Positions 26,446 to 36,433 of a stretch of 64,000 nt of DNA are shown in pieces. The notes below the pieces were generated by a model. That model saw only the letters and a program-made list of their open reading frames with translations. It had not been told where the DNA came from and did not search any database. Location of the stretch: NCBI RefSeq assembly GCF_039545035.1, contig NZ_BAABRO010000005.1, positions 372,001 through 436,000 on the forward strand, read 5' to 3'. The number at the start of each line of letters is the position of its first letter. Position 1 is the first letter of the stretch. This DNA is from Novipirellula caenicola. GTDB taxonomy: Bacteria > Planctomycetota > Planctomycetia > Pirellulales > Pirellulaceae. A program made the translations under genes and the position numbers.

Positions 26446-28466
26446 CGGATCTGAACGTGAACTCTGGCCCGCAGACCAACCCTGGCCCCCATCCGAATGC
26501 AAACTCCATCGCGAGTGCAAACACGGTTGCGAATCCTAGTGCCCAAGCAAGTCATGCCGGCGAAGCGCTGCACCGCTATCGCGAACACCTAGCGGAAATT
26601 CAAACCGAACGCGATCGTTTGAAAGTTCGCGATCGGACCTACGGGACCGTTCGTGTGGTGTTGTTTCTGGTGGCGATCGTGTTTTGGGTGGTCGGATATT
26701 CCAGCGATGTCACCATCGCGCAACCCATCGGCTGGGCCGCGTTTATCGGCTTTATCGTAGCCGTGGTGCTGAACGAACCGATCCGTGATCGACTCGATGC
26801 GCTGCGACGTGAACGCTCGGTGTTTCGCCGTTTGGTCGCACGGATCGAACGTGATTGGGATCGTTTGGCCACGTCCAGCCTGTCTCGCCAGCTTGGTGAA
26901 GTCGAATTGCCAGCGGGCCAGCGAGACGCGGCAGCCGATTTGGATCTATTAGGCCGAGCGTCGTTGTTCCATTTGGTATCGATGACCGCGACGACTCCCG
27001 GTATTCGCACGCTCGCGTCGTGGTTGACCGGACCGGCGATTGCGGGTGATGCAATCGAACGGACCAAAGCTATCGAAACGCTTGCTCCACTGCGAGAAGA
27101 GCGACTGCGGTTCTACGTCACCGCACGCAAGGTCGCCGAAAGCAGTGGTGATCCTGATCGATTCACCGCCTGGGCCACCGGCCCACGTTGGTTGTCATCA
27201 CGCAAATGGCTTGCTGGTTGGGCCAATCTCTCGGCGATCCTGGCGATCGTGTTTCTGCTAGCGATGATCGTGGGCTTCCTTGTGCTCGGATCTGCGACAT
27301 GGTTCAAAATCGGGCTGTTCGGCCTTTTGGGCATTGGCGTTATCAATGTCACCTTGACCGGCGTCGCACTCGGACCGGCCCATGCGATCTTTTCGATCGC
27401 GATGGCCAGCCGCGGAGCCGTCGACGATTATCGTGATCTTTTTGCTGCCGCCGAGCGACTGCCGAGCGATCACGAATCAAGCCACACCGCTCACTTGCAA
27501 ACCATCCGTGAAACCTTGGTCGCAGGTCCTCGCTCTGCTGCCGCCGGAATGCGAGCGTTACAAAAAGTAGCTGCCGCCGGGGCGCTGCGGCAATCCGCGG
27601 CGACGTTTTTGATTTACTTGCCGCTGCAAGCGTTCGCACTTTGGGACATCCGAGTGCTAAAACGGCTTGAACAGTGGCAACAGGACTACAGCGATGTGGT
27701 TGCCGGTTGGTTCGAATCGCTTGGACAATTTGAATCGCTGATGTCGTTGGCAGCACTTCGCGACGAGTATCCAAGTTGGACGACGCCCAAGTGGAAAAAC
27801 GAAGCAAGTGATCGCTCGGTCGAAGCGGTCGAGATCGGGCATCCGCTGCTTCCTGATCAGGTCCGCGTTCGAAACGATGTTACCGTCGGCCCACCAGGCA
27901 CCCTATTGTTGGTGACCGGCAGCAACATGTCGGGCAAAAGTACGATGCTGCGTAGCATCGGGCTAAACGTTGCCTTGGCTGGAACCGGAGCCCCGGTTTG
28001 TGCCACGCGGTTTGCGTTGCCATCGATTGAATTAGCAACCAGTATTCGTGTCAGCGACAACCTCAGCGAAGGCGTATCGTTTTACATGGCCGAGCTTCAT
28101 CGCTTGAAGCAAGTCGTCGATCACGCCCGCCGCTTGGCCGACAAAGAAGACCGTGTCTTGCTGTTTTTGCTCGATGAAATCCTGCAAGGCACCAACAGCC
28201 GCGAACGGCAAATCGCAGTCGTGCAAGTGTTGCGGCACTTGATTGGATTCGAAGCGATCGGTGCGATCAGCACGCACGACTTGGAACTTGCCGACGAACC
28301 CGAGCTCAATTCGATCGCGCACACGGTTCATTTTCGCGAGACCATCACCACCGATGACGATGGCAATGACACGATGACGTTCGATTACCAGATGCGGCAA
28401 GGCGTCTCGCCCACAACCAACGCACTGCGATTGTTAGAAATGGTCGGGCTAGGCCCGAAAGCGTAG
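26442..28466 (+). CDS. Membrane-anchored MutS-like ATPase
   Basis: 674 residues from TTG 26442, nine nt after GGAGGT and overlapping the upstream stop. Two pairs of helices (TVRVVLFLVAIVFWVVGY with AAFIGFIVAVVL; LSAILAIVFLLAMIVGFLVL with IGLFGLLGIGVINVTLTGVA) precede a MutS core and clamp. Walker A is GSNMSGKST (residues 493-501), Walker B LFLLDEILQGTNSRER, and the STHDLELA switch follows. The N-terminal mismatch-binding domain of MutS is absent. Proteins of this build, short MutS homologues with transmembrane segments, are known in Bacteroidetes and others but have no proven role; classical mismatch repair is unlikely. Confidence 0.85.
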   Translation: MTDLNVNSGPQTNPGPHPNANSIASANTVANPSAQASHAGEALHRYREHLAEIQTERDRLKVRDRTYGTVRVVLFLVAIVFWVVGYSSDVTIAQPIGWAAFIGFIVAVVLNEPIRDRLDALRRERSVFRRLVARIERDWDRLATSSLSRQLGEVELPAGQRDAAADLDLLGRASLFHLVSMTATTPGIRTLASWLTGPAIAGDAIERTKAIETLAPLREERLRFYVTARKVAESSGDPDRFTAWATGPRWLSSRKWLAGWANLSAILAIVFLLAMIVGFLVLGSATWFKIGLFGLLGIGVINVTLTGVALGPAHAIFSIAMASRGAVDDYRDLFAAAERLPSDHESSHTAHLQTIRETLVAGPRSAAAGMRALQKVAAAGALRQSAATFLIYLPLQAFALWDIRVLKRLEQWQQDYSDVVAGWFESLGQFESLMSLAALRDEYPSWTTPKWKNEASDRSVEAVEIGHPLLPDQVRVRNDVTVGPPGTLLLVTGSNMSGKSTMLRSIGLNVALAGTGAPVCATRFALPSIELATSIRVSDNLSEGVSFYMAELHRLKQVVDHARRLADKEDRVLLFLLDEILQGTNSRERQIAVVQVLRHLIGFEAIGAISTHDLELADEPELNSIAHTVHFRETITTDDDGNDTMTFDYQMRQGVSPTTNALRLLEMVGLGPKA

Positions 28467-28519
28467 CGCATTGTCGCTCGGCTTTCCAAGCCGAAAGCGC
28501 AATCACGATCGCGATGTGG

Positions 28520-29566
28520 CTACACCGTTTCGGCGACGTTGATCGTGTTGATCAACATCCGCAATCGACCGAGTGCGCGGCGGTTGAAATGGAACACCAA
28601 ACGCGGCATGTGAGCAAGATCGGGTTCGCCGATCTCGTCCGGCAATGCCGCCGACTGCTCGAACGTACCGTCGACCAGAATGTCACTGAATTGCTCGCGA
28701 ATCGATTCAAGCGCGTCGGCCGTCAATTCTTTTTGCAGACGAAAAACGAGTCGGTCGCGGACATATCGCATACTGTGATAGTTGCGATAGAACTGCAACA
28801 TCTCTTGGATCGCTTCATCGACCGAGTTCGTGATCTTGTAAAGATTCACATCCTCGGGGCTGATCATTCCATTGTTAAGCAATTGCTTTTCGAAGAACAC
28901 GCCCAGGTCTCGCCAATAGCTGCCTTCGGCCGAGTCCAGCAACACCAACGGGATCATCGTTTGTTTGCCGGTCTGCATCAGCGTCAATGTTTCAAGCGCT
29001 TCATCAAGCGTGCCGAAACCGCCCGGACAACAAATCACTCCGCTGCACTCTTTCACAAACATCAACTTGCGAGTGAAGAAGTACTTCATCGTGACCAGTT
29101 TGGCGTCACCTTGGATGTAAGGGTTTGCACTCTGTTCGAAGGGCAACATGATGTTCAGCCCCATCGATGCTTCACGGCCCGCGCCGCGGTGTCCCGCTTC
29201 CATGATGCCACCGCCGGCACCGGTGATCACCATCCATCCGTGCGATGCGATCCGGCGACTTAGTTCCACTGCACTTTCGTACTCGGGATGCCCCGGCATC
29301 GTCCGCGCGGAACCGAATATCGTGACCTTGCGACGTTTGCGGAAAGGACGAAACACCTTAAACGCATAACGCAATTCGCGAAGCGTTCGCGAGAGAATCT
29401 TTAAGTCGCCCCGAGCCGTATTGTCCTTCTCGAGTCGATCGATGGTATGACGCATGACCTGCAAAATGTCTTGCGTTTCAATCGTCGATATTGGTTCGTC
29501 CGCCGGCTGGGGACGCTGAAGTTCATCTTCGCCAATCGCTTCGTCGGGCAGACGTTTAGGGTCCAT
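28520..29566 (-). CDS. LOG-family nucleotide phosphoribohydrolase-like protein
   Basis: 348 residues. The LOG (lysine decarboxylase-like, LonelyGuy) core is at about residues 75-260: IFGSARTMPGHPEYESAVEL, VITGAGGGIMEAGHRGA, FFTRKLMFVKECSGV and the hallmark PGGFGTLDEALETLTLMQTG. LOG enzymes cleave nucleoside 5'-monophosphates (cytokinin type or general, as PpnN). The ~75-residue N-terminal and ~90-residue C-terminal extensions are longer than in the minimal family. It faces the MutS-like gene; a short inverted repeat (CGGCTT/AAGCCG) lies between the stops. The name lysine decarboxylase used in older annotations should not be taken literally. Confidence 0.87.
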   Translation of the reverse strand: MDPKRLPDEAIGEDELQRPQPADEPISTIETQDILQVMRHTIDRLEKDNTARGDLKILSRTLRELRYAFKVFRPFRKRRKVTIFGSARTMPGHPEYESAVELSRRIASHGWMVITGAGGGIMEAGHRGAGREASMGLNIMLPFEQSANPYIQGDAKLVTMKYFFTRKLMFVKECSGVICCPGGFGTLDEALETLTLMQTGKQTMIPLVLLDSAEGSYWRDLGVFFEKQLLNNGMISPEDVNLYKITNSVDEAIQEMLQFYRNYHSMRYVRDRLVFRLQKELTADALESIREQFSDILVDGTFEQSAALPDEIGEPDLAHMPRLVFHFNRRALGRLRMLINTINVAETV

Positions 29567-29737
29567 GTGTCCTTCAGTGCCTGTTCAGTGTTGCAAATAA
29601 GTTCAGAGCAGCAGAGTGAATACAACGCGTGTTTTCGCGTAAATCAAGGTCTTCGGTATGCCAGTGTAACGTGCTTGGGTCCGCCGAGGGAAGCTCGTTG
29701 CCGTTGGCCACGAGCCCCCTGGTCTGCGGCATCCCAA

Positions 29738-31069
29738 TTATGCTGCCTTGGCCAGCGATTCTTCTTCGCTAGCAACTGATTGAAGTGGTCGAAGGCCGAG
29801 AGATCGTCCGAGCACGACCGCGATCGGAGCCGCCGCAAAACTCAGCAACGCTCCCATCTTCACCGAGTCTTGATCCAAACCGGGGACGGTGAATGCCGCA
29901 ACCGAGACAAACAAGGCCACGGTAAAACCAATGCCAGCGACCATGCCCAGCGTCACCACGTGCCGATAATCCATCCCTGCTGGTTTTTCCAGTTTCAATC
30001 CTTTCTCTGCGAATAACGTCAGCAAGGTGATGCCGACCGGTTTGCCCACCAATAGTCCGGCCAGCACAACCCAGGTTCCCGTACCGAGACTGCTCATCAC
30101 GACGCCCGCGTTGGCCAACCCAAACAATCCCAGCCCAAATTCGACCGGCAATTTCCATGCGTGTTCGAACTCATTGAGGGTGTCGTGCCGGTTCTGTTCC
30201 TCGCGAGCAAAAATGCCAAGGTCGGTATGGGCATGAGGTAACAAGGGAATGATCGGGACCAAACCCAAGGCCGGATGAATGTTGGCCTGATAAAAACTAA
30301 ACCACGAAACGACCCCCGGACCAATCAGATAGGCCCAGTGAGAATGAACCTTCGACCGCCGCAGCTGCATCGTGAACAACATCGCCCCCACGGTCAGTAA
30401 CAACCATTCGGGACGGATTTCGGCTTGTGGATAAAACACGGCCAGAATGATCAAGCCTGCGGCATCATCCGCGATCGCCAATAACAACAAAAACGCGATC
30501 GCTGGGTGGCTGGCACCAAAAATGAATCGTGCAATCAAGTAACTAAATGCAATATCGGTCGCACACGGGATCGCCCACCCTTTGCCTAACGAATCATGCG
30601 TTCCGGTGAAATAAGTCCCCGCGATGTACACCAGGGCTGGGCCCATGATCCCACCGACAGTGGCAAGCAGCGGAGTCGCTGCCTTTTTGGGATCCGCCAA
30701 CGATCCGCCGGGCAGCAACGATTCCCACACCTCCTTGGCCGCGATCGCAAAGAACAATGCCATCACGATGTCGTTGACAAAGAAATGTAACGTAAAGCCA
30801 TGCGAACTCGCATGCTCGGCGGCATCATGACCACCGGCGTGAGTAGCGGTGAATAAGGACACCAAATCAAAGTTCACAAACGCTTGATAGCTGGGCGAAT
30901 GGATGTTCGCCCACACCAGAGCCGACACCGCCCCGACGATCAGTAAAAATGAATTATCGATCAGCTTGCGAACAAGTCCGCGTTGTTTTGGTTGCCCCGA
31001 CATCAAATCACGCTGCCCCAGCTTTAAATGAGAAGACGGCAATCCCGTAAAGCTGGGATCGCTCGTCAT
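29738..31069 (-). CDS. nhaA: Na+/H+ antiporter NhaA
   Basis: 443 residues, about 12 helices. The essential aspartates of NhaA are conserved: CATDIAFSYLIARFI (Asp133 equivalent) and LLAIADDAAGLIILAVFY (Asp163/Asp164 equivalents). Further matches are FFVNDIVMALFFAIAAKEV and GLFGLANAGVVMSSLG. It exchanges external protons for internal Na+/Li+ and is expected in a marine bacterium for sodium and pH homeostasis. It carries a ~35-residue N-terminal extension and a longer periplasmic loop (THAGGHDAAEHASSHG) rich in histidine, which could be a metal or pH sensing segment. Monocistronic. Confidence 0.94.
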   Translation of the reverse strand: MTSDPSFTGLPSSHLKLGQRDLMSGQPKQRGLVRKLIDNSFLLIVGAVSALVWANIHSPSYQAFVNFDLVSLFTATHAGGHDAAEHASSHGFTLHFFVNDIVMALFFAIAAKEVWESLLPGGSLADPKKAATPLLATVGGIMGPALVYIAGTYFTGTHDSLGKGWAIPCATDIAFSYLIARFIFGASHPAIAFLLLLAIADDAAGLIILAVFYPQAEIRPEWLLLTVGAMLFTMQLRRSKVHSHWAYLIGPGVVSWFSFYQANIHPALGLVPIIPLLPHAHTDLGIFAREEQNRHDTLNEFEHAWKLPVEFGLGLFGLANAGVVMSSLGTGTWVVLAGLLVGKPVGITLLTLFAEKGLKLEKPAGMDYRHVVTLGMVAGIGFTVALFVSVAAFTVPGLDQDSVKMGALLSFAAAPIAVVLGRSLGLRPLQSVASEEESLAKAA

Positions 31070-31185
31070 TAAAGGTGGGTTACGCTATGAGCCGCGACTT
31101 TCAATCGCAGCAAAGCGATGGCGTTAAAAGCGTCCGATGAGGCAGTTTGTGGCGGTTATCCGGAAGGTGAGAGTCAGAGTCCAAG

Positions 31186-31211
31186 AAAAAAGGCTCACAA
31201 TGTGAGCCTTT
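31186..31211 (-). terminator. Rho-independent terminator of the sulfatase fusion gene
   Basis: AAAGGCTCAC (31189-31198) pairs perfectly with GTGAGCCTTT (31202-31211) around a 3-nt loop; read on the minus strand the stem is followed by a T-run. It lies 70 bp beyond the stop codon at 31281. Confidence 0.85.
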
Positions 31212-31280
31212 ACGCGATTTAGTGGCACGCGAGTTTCGTTTTTAAGTGAGAACTTCTCGCCTGCTAAAACACGGCAACCC

Positions 31281-34200
31281 TCACTCGTATTGCAATTGAG
31301 CAGTCGCGGTCGTGTCGCTTGCCGAAATCAAACGCACCCAGGCCGCACTGAACGCATCGGGGAACGAATACGTTAGCGTTTCACCGGCCGGCACATCAAA
31401 CGACTTGTAGCGTCGCCAATGACCGTCCCCGGTGATGTCCACTTCGACATGCATCGTGACGGGTGTGTCTGAGTCGTGCGTTAGCGATAATGACTTGCGA
31501 TCGTAACCCTTCATCAGGTACGGATCCGATGGCTGTCCGGCCTTGACCGTTGTGCTGAGCCATGGGCCGCCGTGACCGACCGGTTTGCCGAACTTCCAAA
31601 GGTCATCGATCCCGCCAAACCACAACGCCGCATCCTGCTTTTCATCGGCGAAGACGTGACCATCGTTTTTCGCATCCTCGCCAACGCCGGTCAGTACGAG
31701 CAGTCCGTTCCAGGTACAGAAATCGGCGATCTGTTTTGCGTGGCTCGACACGGGACGCATCAAGTTGAACGCCGGCGGGGCTCCGTTGATCACCAATGGC
31801 ACCTCATAGAACGTGCCATGGATATTCGCCAACACTCGCTCGGATTCGACTTCGCGGACATCTCGCGGCCATCCCGACGCAAACGGCTTGTCATAGGCCG
31901 CGTTTCCTTTGGGCAATCGCAACCGTTTTCCGCCGTGCTTCAATACTACCGAAGCTTCATCGACCGTAAATTGCGGTTGGACGTTCAATAGGTCCGCTAG
32001 TTTTGGATCGTCTTCGTCGGCTTTGAATTCAAAACCTGCCTTGGTGAAATCAAAGAAGCGGTCCTCTGACGCAATCACACGCAAATTTCGATTTTGCTTG
32101 GCGGCATAGACCAACGCACTGCGTGCTTGATCGTCGTCTACGCTAGCAAGTCCGGCAAACAACGTCTGATTCTCGGACGCGCTTCCGTCGACAAATTTGG
32201 CCGCCGTTTGGTGCAGATACGCGGTGGCAACACAATCACGATTCGTTTTCAGCCGCAACCAAATTGCATCGAAATCCTCTGGCAATTCATAGGCCACGTA
32301 TCCGTCGGCGGGGACTTCGATCGATTCGTAATCGACCCAAGTGCCATCACCACGACGGTCCACTTGCAATGCAAAAACAACGGGGGTGGCATCGCCATCG
32401 ACGATTCGCTGCTCCACCGGTCGGGTGACAATCGAAGAGCGATCGGTTTTGATGTTCAGCTCACTCGGTTTGGATCCAAGCACAAACGCGGTATGAGGCA
32501 TCCCAAATGATCCCGGTTGATGCTCGGTTGCGTTTTCAGGAATCGTGATCGTGCCCGGTTCGAACGAACGAGCGTAAACCACGTCTTGTAAATTCTTGCC
32601 CCATATGAGCGTCATGTCGGTCATTTTCCAGGCGGGATCCAAGGTTGGATTACCACGTTGGTCGACGGCTAGAAAGACCGTGACCCTTTGGTCAACGTCA
32701 AACGAATAGCCTTTGGCCGCGCGATGCCAATCGCCTCGAGGGACGGTGACTCGGGGTAATGAGGCGAGCCGATCGGGCATCGAACGAATCTCTTGTTGAT
32801 CGCTCGCTCGGAGGGCCTCTTCGCCTTCGGTTGGCTTTGTGCGTCCGGTGGCAAGATGCAAAACACGGCGATCAAACCCTGAAACCAAGAACGGATCCGA
32901 CGGGGTGTTTGCCGTCACTTTGTCTTCGATCCATGGACCGCCGTAACCGCTTGCAGGGCCCCATTCTTTCAGGTTTTCGTAGTCGCCAAACCACAGATTC
33001 GTTTGTGGTTGTCCCGCCAAATGGTTGCCTTGGATACTGGTTTCATCCGTCGCCAACACCAACTTGTCATTCCAAGCACAAAAGTCGGGGATGTACCGCA
33101 AGTGGCTTCCGATCGGCTTGATGCCAGCCGAGTTTTGGCTGGTAAACGTCTTGGGAAAGTCAAAGAACATGCCATGCATATCCATCATCCAGCGACCGTC
33201 GGTGATCTCGCGAATTCGCGGCCACTCGGTGTACCAACCATGGATGGCATCGTTACAAAAGGCGGCTTTGGGCAACAAGTAAGTATGCCACGTTCCGTCG
33301 TCGAGCACCTTTAGCCGCACACTGCGGCGATCCCAGCCCATCGTCCAAATCGGGTCATTGCCGTCGCTTCCACCCGCGATGCCGTTGGGGCCGGTGACCT
33401 CGGTGTATTGACGACGTTCGACGATTTTCCAATTTTCGCCATCGTATTCGGCTAGTACACCACGTTCTTCGCTGTTCTTTGCGGCGCCTCCGACAACCAG
33501 ATCATCGTAGGTGCCCGCGGCGTGTTCGCCGTTATTGGATACCACCAAACGTCCCTGAGAAACATAAGCCCCTTTGCCATGCCAACCGGGAACCGGTTTT
33601 TTAAACAATCGCTTGACCGCCAACGTGTGCACATTGGCTTCCCAAATCGCCCCTTCCATATCGATGTAGTAAACCATGTTCGCGGGATCAGTCAGATGCC
33701 GCGTGATAGCGGTCACTCGCATCGGCATGTCTGCTGGCGAGATGACACGAACGTTGCCCTCGGCGTCGATCAGGTAGTGAGCGATCAGCAATTGATTCGA
33801 TTCCGCGTGGATCATCCGTCCCGCCGGAGTACCGCCAACGCTTTCAGGATGCACGCTCAGCGTTTGCAGATCTTCGCCGATCGAGAACAGTTTGTGTTCG
33901 CTGCCGCGAGGTTGATGCGGCGCGTAGTTGACCATCCACAGTCTGTCGGCCCAAGGCACGATCGCTCCGATCCCACACTCATCATGCCCTGACTTGAAGT
34001 GGCCTCCGTTTTGACTGTAGATGCCATAAGTGGTCAAATGCGGATACACCCCGCTGATGTGGAGGTCGTTGCGAACCTTCTCGTCTCGGTGAGATAGGCT
34101 TCCAGCGTTTCGGTCCGCATTGGGCACACTCTCAGCCTGTGGAACTTTTCTAGCTTCAATTTCTGTCGGATTCTCCGCAACCAAAGTCTTCTCGTCCGCG

Positions 34201-35582
34201 GCGATGTCACTGCGGTGCTTGCGTAGTTGGTTCGATAAATCTTCGACGACCATCGCGTTGCTTGGATCACTAGCCACGTTCGTTTGTTCGATCGGGTCTC
34301 GATCCAAGTCGTACAATTCTAAAAAACGTTCTCCTTCGCTCGTTTCGGTTTCAATGTACTTCCAACGTGAACTGCGAACGGCCCACAACGGTTGGCTTCC
34401 TAATTGTTGTGACGGAGCTTCGTACAGAAAGCTGGTTCGCCAATCGGCAGGCTTTTCCGCACGCACCAGCGGCAGCAAACTGCGACCGTGTAGCGATTCT
34501 GGAATCGGCAATCCCGCTAGATCGTAGATCGTCGCTGTCAAATCGATGTTCAAAACCAACTCGGAAACAACTTGCGTTTTCGTGTTGGGACCGGTGATCG
34601 CCATTGGTACCCGCATCGATTCCTCGTACGGCAACACCTTGCTGGTCATGCCATGTTCACCAAGCATCCAGCCGTTATCCCCCATGAAGATGATCCACGT
34701 GTTGTCACGGATTTCGAGCGATTCGATTTCATCGAGCACTCGGCCGACCGCGGCGTCCATCTGCTGGACGCTGGCAAAGTATTCTTTGGCGTGTTGACGA
34801 ATATTGGCTGGGTCGTCATAGCCATACGCTAATGCTTGAGTGCGGTTGCGAGCCGACTTCAGGTATTCAGGTTTTCCCGAAAGGTCATCGTCCCAGGTTT
34901 GCGGAAGTGGCATCTCAGATGCTTCATATTGCCCCAGATAAGCCTGTTCTGCTGGCCATTGGTGACGGTGGTCCATGTGCGGCACCTGCGTGTTCATCCA
35001 CAACACAAACGGAGCGTCGTTTTCGATCGCTTCGCGGATGAAACGAATCGACTCATCGGCGGTGACATCGTCGACAAACCCTGGCATGACTTTGGTTTCG
35101 CCTGCGACCGTGAATTTGCGGTCGTACCACGTGCCGTTGGACCAACAGGTCGATGCAAAGTCGAATCCACAATCCTCGGGCTTGTTTCCCAAATGCCATT
35201 TTCCAGTCACGCCGGTCTGATAGCCGATTCTTCTCAGCGACTGGGCAAAGGTGACTTCCGAATGGTGGATTTGACTCTTTCCGATTTCCGTCACCCCGTT
35301 GGCACTTCCATAGCGGCCGGTTAGACAAGCGGCTCTGCTCGGCGAGCAAATCGCCAAGGTGACAAACGCATTTTCGAAACGGGTTCCCGACGCGGTAATG
35401 CGATCGAGATTGGGGGTTCGAACAAACGCTTCGCCAGATTCACTCGTTGCGTCCCAGCGATGATCGTCGGTCAGGATAAAGACGATGTTCGGTTTGCCCG
35501 TGTCGGCCGAGGCGATCGTCCCCGCGACGGCGAACATCAGGCTGGCCAAAACGGCAACGTGGTGGGAACTCAGACGTCTCAT
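31281..35582 (-). CDS. Sulfatase fused to a large duplicated propeller-like region
   Basis: 1433 residues from ATG 35582, which gives a clean signal peptide (MRRLSSHHVAVLASLMFAVA, cleavage near ASA). Residues ~30-480 are a complete S1 sulfatase: PNIVFILTDDHRWDATS, formylglycine motif Cys79-Ser-Pro-Ser-Arg83, TGKWHLGNKPEDCGFD, FMGDNGWMLGEHGMTSK. A linker leads into ~900 residues of beta-rich sequence. Two parts are clearly duplicated: HGMFFDFPKTF...DFCAWNDKLVLATDE...GGPWIEDKVTANTPSDPFLV (~800-915) against HGTFYEVP...DFCTWNGLLVLTG...GGPWLSTTVKAGQPSDPYLM (~1253-1370), and VDRRGDGTWVDYESIEVPA (~1073) against VDITGDGHWRRYKSFDVPA (~1380). The extra part may bind or orient the sulfated glycan; I know no named family for it. 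Exported, likely periplasmic. Confidence 0.88.
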   Translation of the reverse strand: MRRLSSHHVAVLASLMFAVAGTIASADTGKPNIVFILTDDHRWDATSESGEAFVRTPNLDRITASGTRFENAFVTLAICSPSRAACLTGRYGSANGVTEIGKSQIHHSEVTFAQSLRRIGYQTGVTGKWHLGNKPEDCGFDFASTCWSNGTWYDRKFTVAGETKVMPGFVDDVTADESIRFIREAIENDAPFVLWMNTQVPHMDHRHQWPAEQAYLGQYEASEMPLPQTWDDDLSGKPEYLKSARNRTQALAYGYDDPANIRQHAKEYFASVQQMDAAVGRVLDEIESLEIRDNTWIIFMGDNGWMLGEHGMTSKVLPYEESMRVPMAITGPNTKTQVVSELVLNIDLTATIYDLAGLPIPESLHGRSLLPLVRAEKPADWRTSFLYEAPSQQLGSQPLWAVRSSRWKYIETETSEGERFLELYDLDRDPIEQTNVASDPSNAMVVEDLSNQLRKHRSDIAADEKTLVAENPTEIEARKVPQAESVPNADRNAGSLSHRDEKVRNDLHISGVYPHLTTYGIYSQNGGHFKSGHDECGIGAIVPWADRLWMVNYAPHQPRGSEHKLFSIGEDLQTLSVHPESVGGTPAGRMIHAESNQLLIAHYLIDAEGNVRVISPADMPMRVTAITRHLTDPANMVYYIDMEGAIWEANVHTLAVKRLFKKPVPGWHGKGAYVSQGRLVVSNNGEHAAGTYDDLVVGGAAKNSEERGVLAEYDGENWKIVERRQYTEVTGPNGIAGGSDGNDPIWTMGWDRRSVRLKVLDDGTWHTYLLPKAAFCNDAIHGWYTEWPRIREITDGRWMMDMHGMFFDFPKTFTSQNSAGIKPIGSHLRYIPDFCAWNDKLVLATDETSIQGNHLAGQPQTNLWFGDYENLKEWGPASGYGGPWIEDKVTANTPSDPFLVSGFDRRVLHLATGRTKPTEGEEALRASDQQEIRSMPDRLASLPRVTVPRGDWHRAAKGYSFDVDQRVTVFLAVDQRGNPTLDPAWKMTDMTLIWGKNLQDVVYARSFEPGTITIPENATEHQPGSFGMPHTAFVLGSKPSELNIKTDRSSIVTRPVEQRIVDGDATPVVFALQVDRRGDGTWVDYESIEVPADGYVAYELPEDFDAIWLRLKTNRDCVATAYLHQTAAKFVDGSASENQTLFAGLASVDDDQARSALVYAAKQNRNLRVIASEDRFFDFTKAGFEFKADEDDPKLADLLNVQPQFTVDEASVVLKHGGKRLRLPKGNAAYDKPFASGWPRDVREVESERVLANIHGTFYEVPLVINGAPPAFNLMRPVSSHAKQIADFCTWNGLLVLTGVGEDAKNDGHVFADEKQDAALWFGGIDDLWKFGKPVGHGGPWLSTTVKAGQPSDPYLMKGYDRKSLSLTHDSDTPVTMHVEVDITGDGHWRRYKSFDVPAGETLTYSFPDAFSAAWVRLISASDTTATAQLQYE

Positions 35583-35594
35583 TAGAAATACCGT

Positions 35595-35606
35595 TTCGTT
35601 AACGAA
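35595..35606. promoter_or_regulatory. 12-bp palindrome just upstream of the sulfatase start
   Basis: TTCGTTAACGAA is a perfect palindrome 12 nt before the sulfatase ATG, in the divergent region shared with the sigma factor gene. It may be an operator, but palindromes of this length occur by chance. Confidence 0.25.
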
Positions 35607-35773
35607 TTCGAGGAGGGATTTGCAGGGCGGGAGAGTTGCCCCATAAGAGCCTTCAAACGCGGAATGAGACATCGTAGCTCAATAAAAAACAAAAATTGCT
35701 AAAATCGTGTCCTGTAGAGCCAACTTCGGCTCTCTTTCCCTAGCCAGCGCTATCGAGGTTTGATGATCGACGG

Positions 35774-36418
35774 ATGACGGACGATGCCAAAGCGAATTCT
35801 CAGCCGCCAACCGGTGTCCCTTCATCGGTCGATGACGCTTCGTCGGATCAAATCGACAGCGCTGCCGAAGCGAATGATGCCGCGTTGCAGCGAGGACAAC
35901 TCGATCGGCAACGAGAATACACCCAACGGTTCGAACAACATCGCCGCGTGATTTTGCTGTATTTGCGAAGCCTGCTTCCAACCCAAAATGATGTCGACGA
36001 AGTCTTCCAAGAAACTTGCCTAGTGACTTGGCGTGAATTTGATCGCTTCCAAAGTGGAACCAATTTCGCAGCCTGGGCCTGCACAGTGGCGTACAACCAA
36101 GTGCGTGCCTGGCGAAAACGACAAAGCCGTGAACGACTACGTTTCAGTGACGATTTGACGCAACTTGTCTCTTCGGAACTGATCGATCATCGTGAACACT
36201 ATGAACGCTATGTGACCGCGCTGGATCAATGTATTGAACTGCTTCCTGATCATCACCGCGCTTTAATCGAAGATCGGTACCGAAACGAAATTCCCCTCGA
36301 AGTGGTTGCCCAAGCATCCAACCGTTCCAGTGCCACTGTTCGTCGCATGATCAACCGAGTCCGCGAAACTTTGCGTGATTGTGTCGCAACGCGAATGCGG
36401 ATGGATCGTGAAACATAA
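35774..36418 (+). CDS. ECF sigma factor (planctomycete TIGR02989-like)
   Basis: 214 residues. After a ~45-residue hydrophilic start come sigma region 2 (RRVILLYLRSLLPTQNDVDE, then VFQETCLVTWREFDRF, FAAWACTVAYNQVRAWRK) and region 4 (CIELLPDHHRALIEDRYRNE, then VVAQASNRSSATVRRMINRVRETLRDCV). This is the group common in Rhodopirellula and Verrucomicrobia. It is divergent from the sulfatase fusion gene and 15 bp upstream of a FecR-type gene that should encode its regulator. Target promoters are unknown; the linked sulfatase is a natural candidate. Confidence 0.92.
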   Translation: MTDDAKANSQPPTGVPSSVDDASSDQIDSAAEANDAALQRGQLDRQREYTQRFEQHRRVILLYLRSLLPTQNDVDEVFQETCLVTWREFDRFQSGTNFAAWACTVAYNQVRAWRKRQSRERLRFSDDLTQLVSSELIDHREHYERYVTALDQCIELLPDHHRALIEDRYRNEIPLEVVAQASNRSSATVRRMINRVRETLRDCVATRMRMDRET

Positions 36419-36433
36419 AACCAACCGAAAACG

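Noticed and set aside
28514-29263. 249-codon plus-strand frame over the LOG gene
   Set aside because: Antisense of PGGFGTLDE-containing LOG protein; no independent support.
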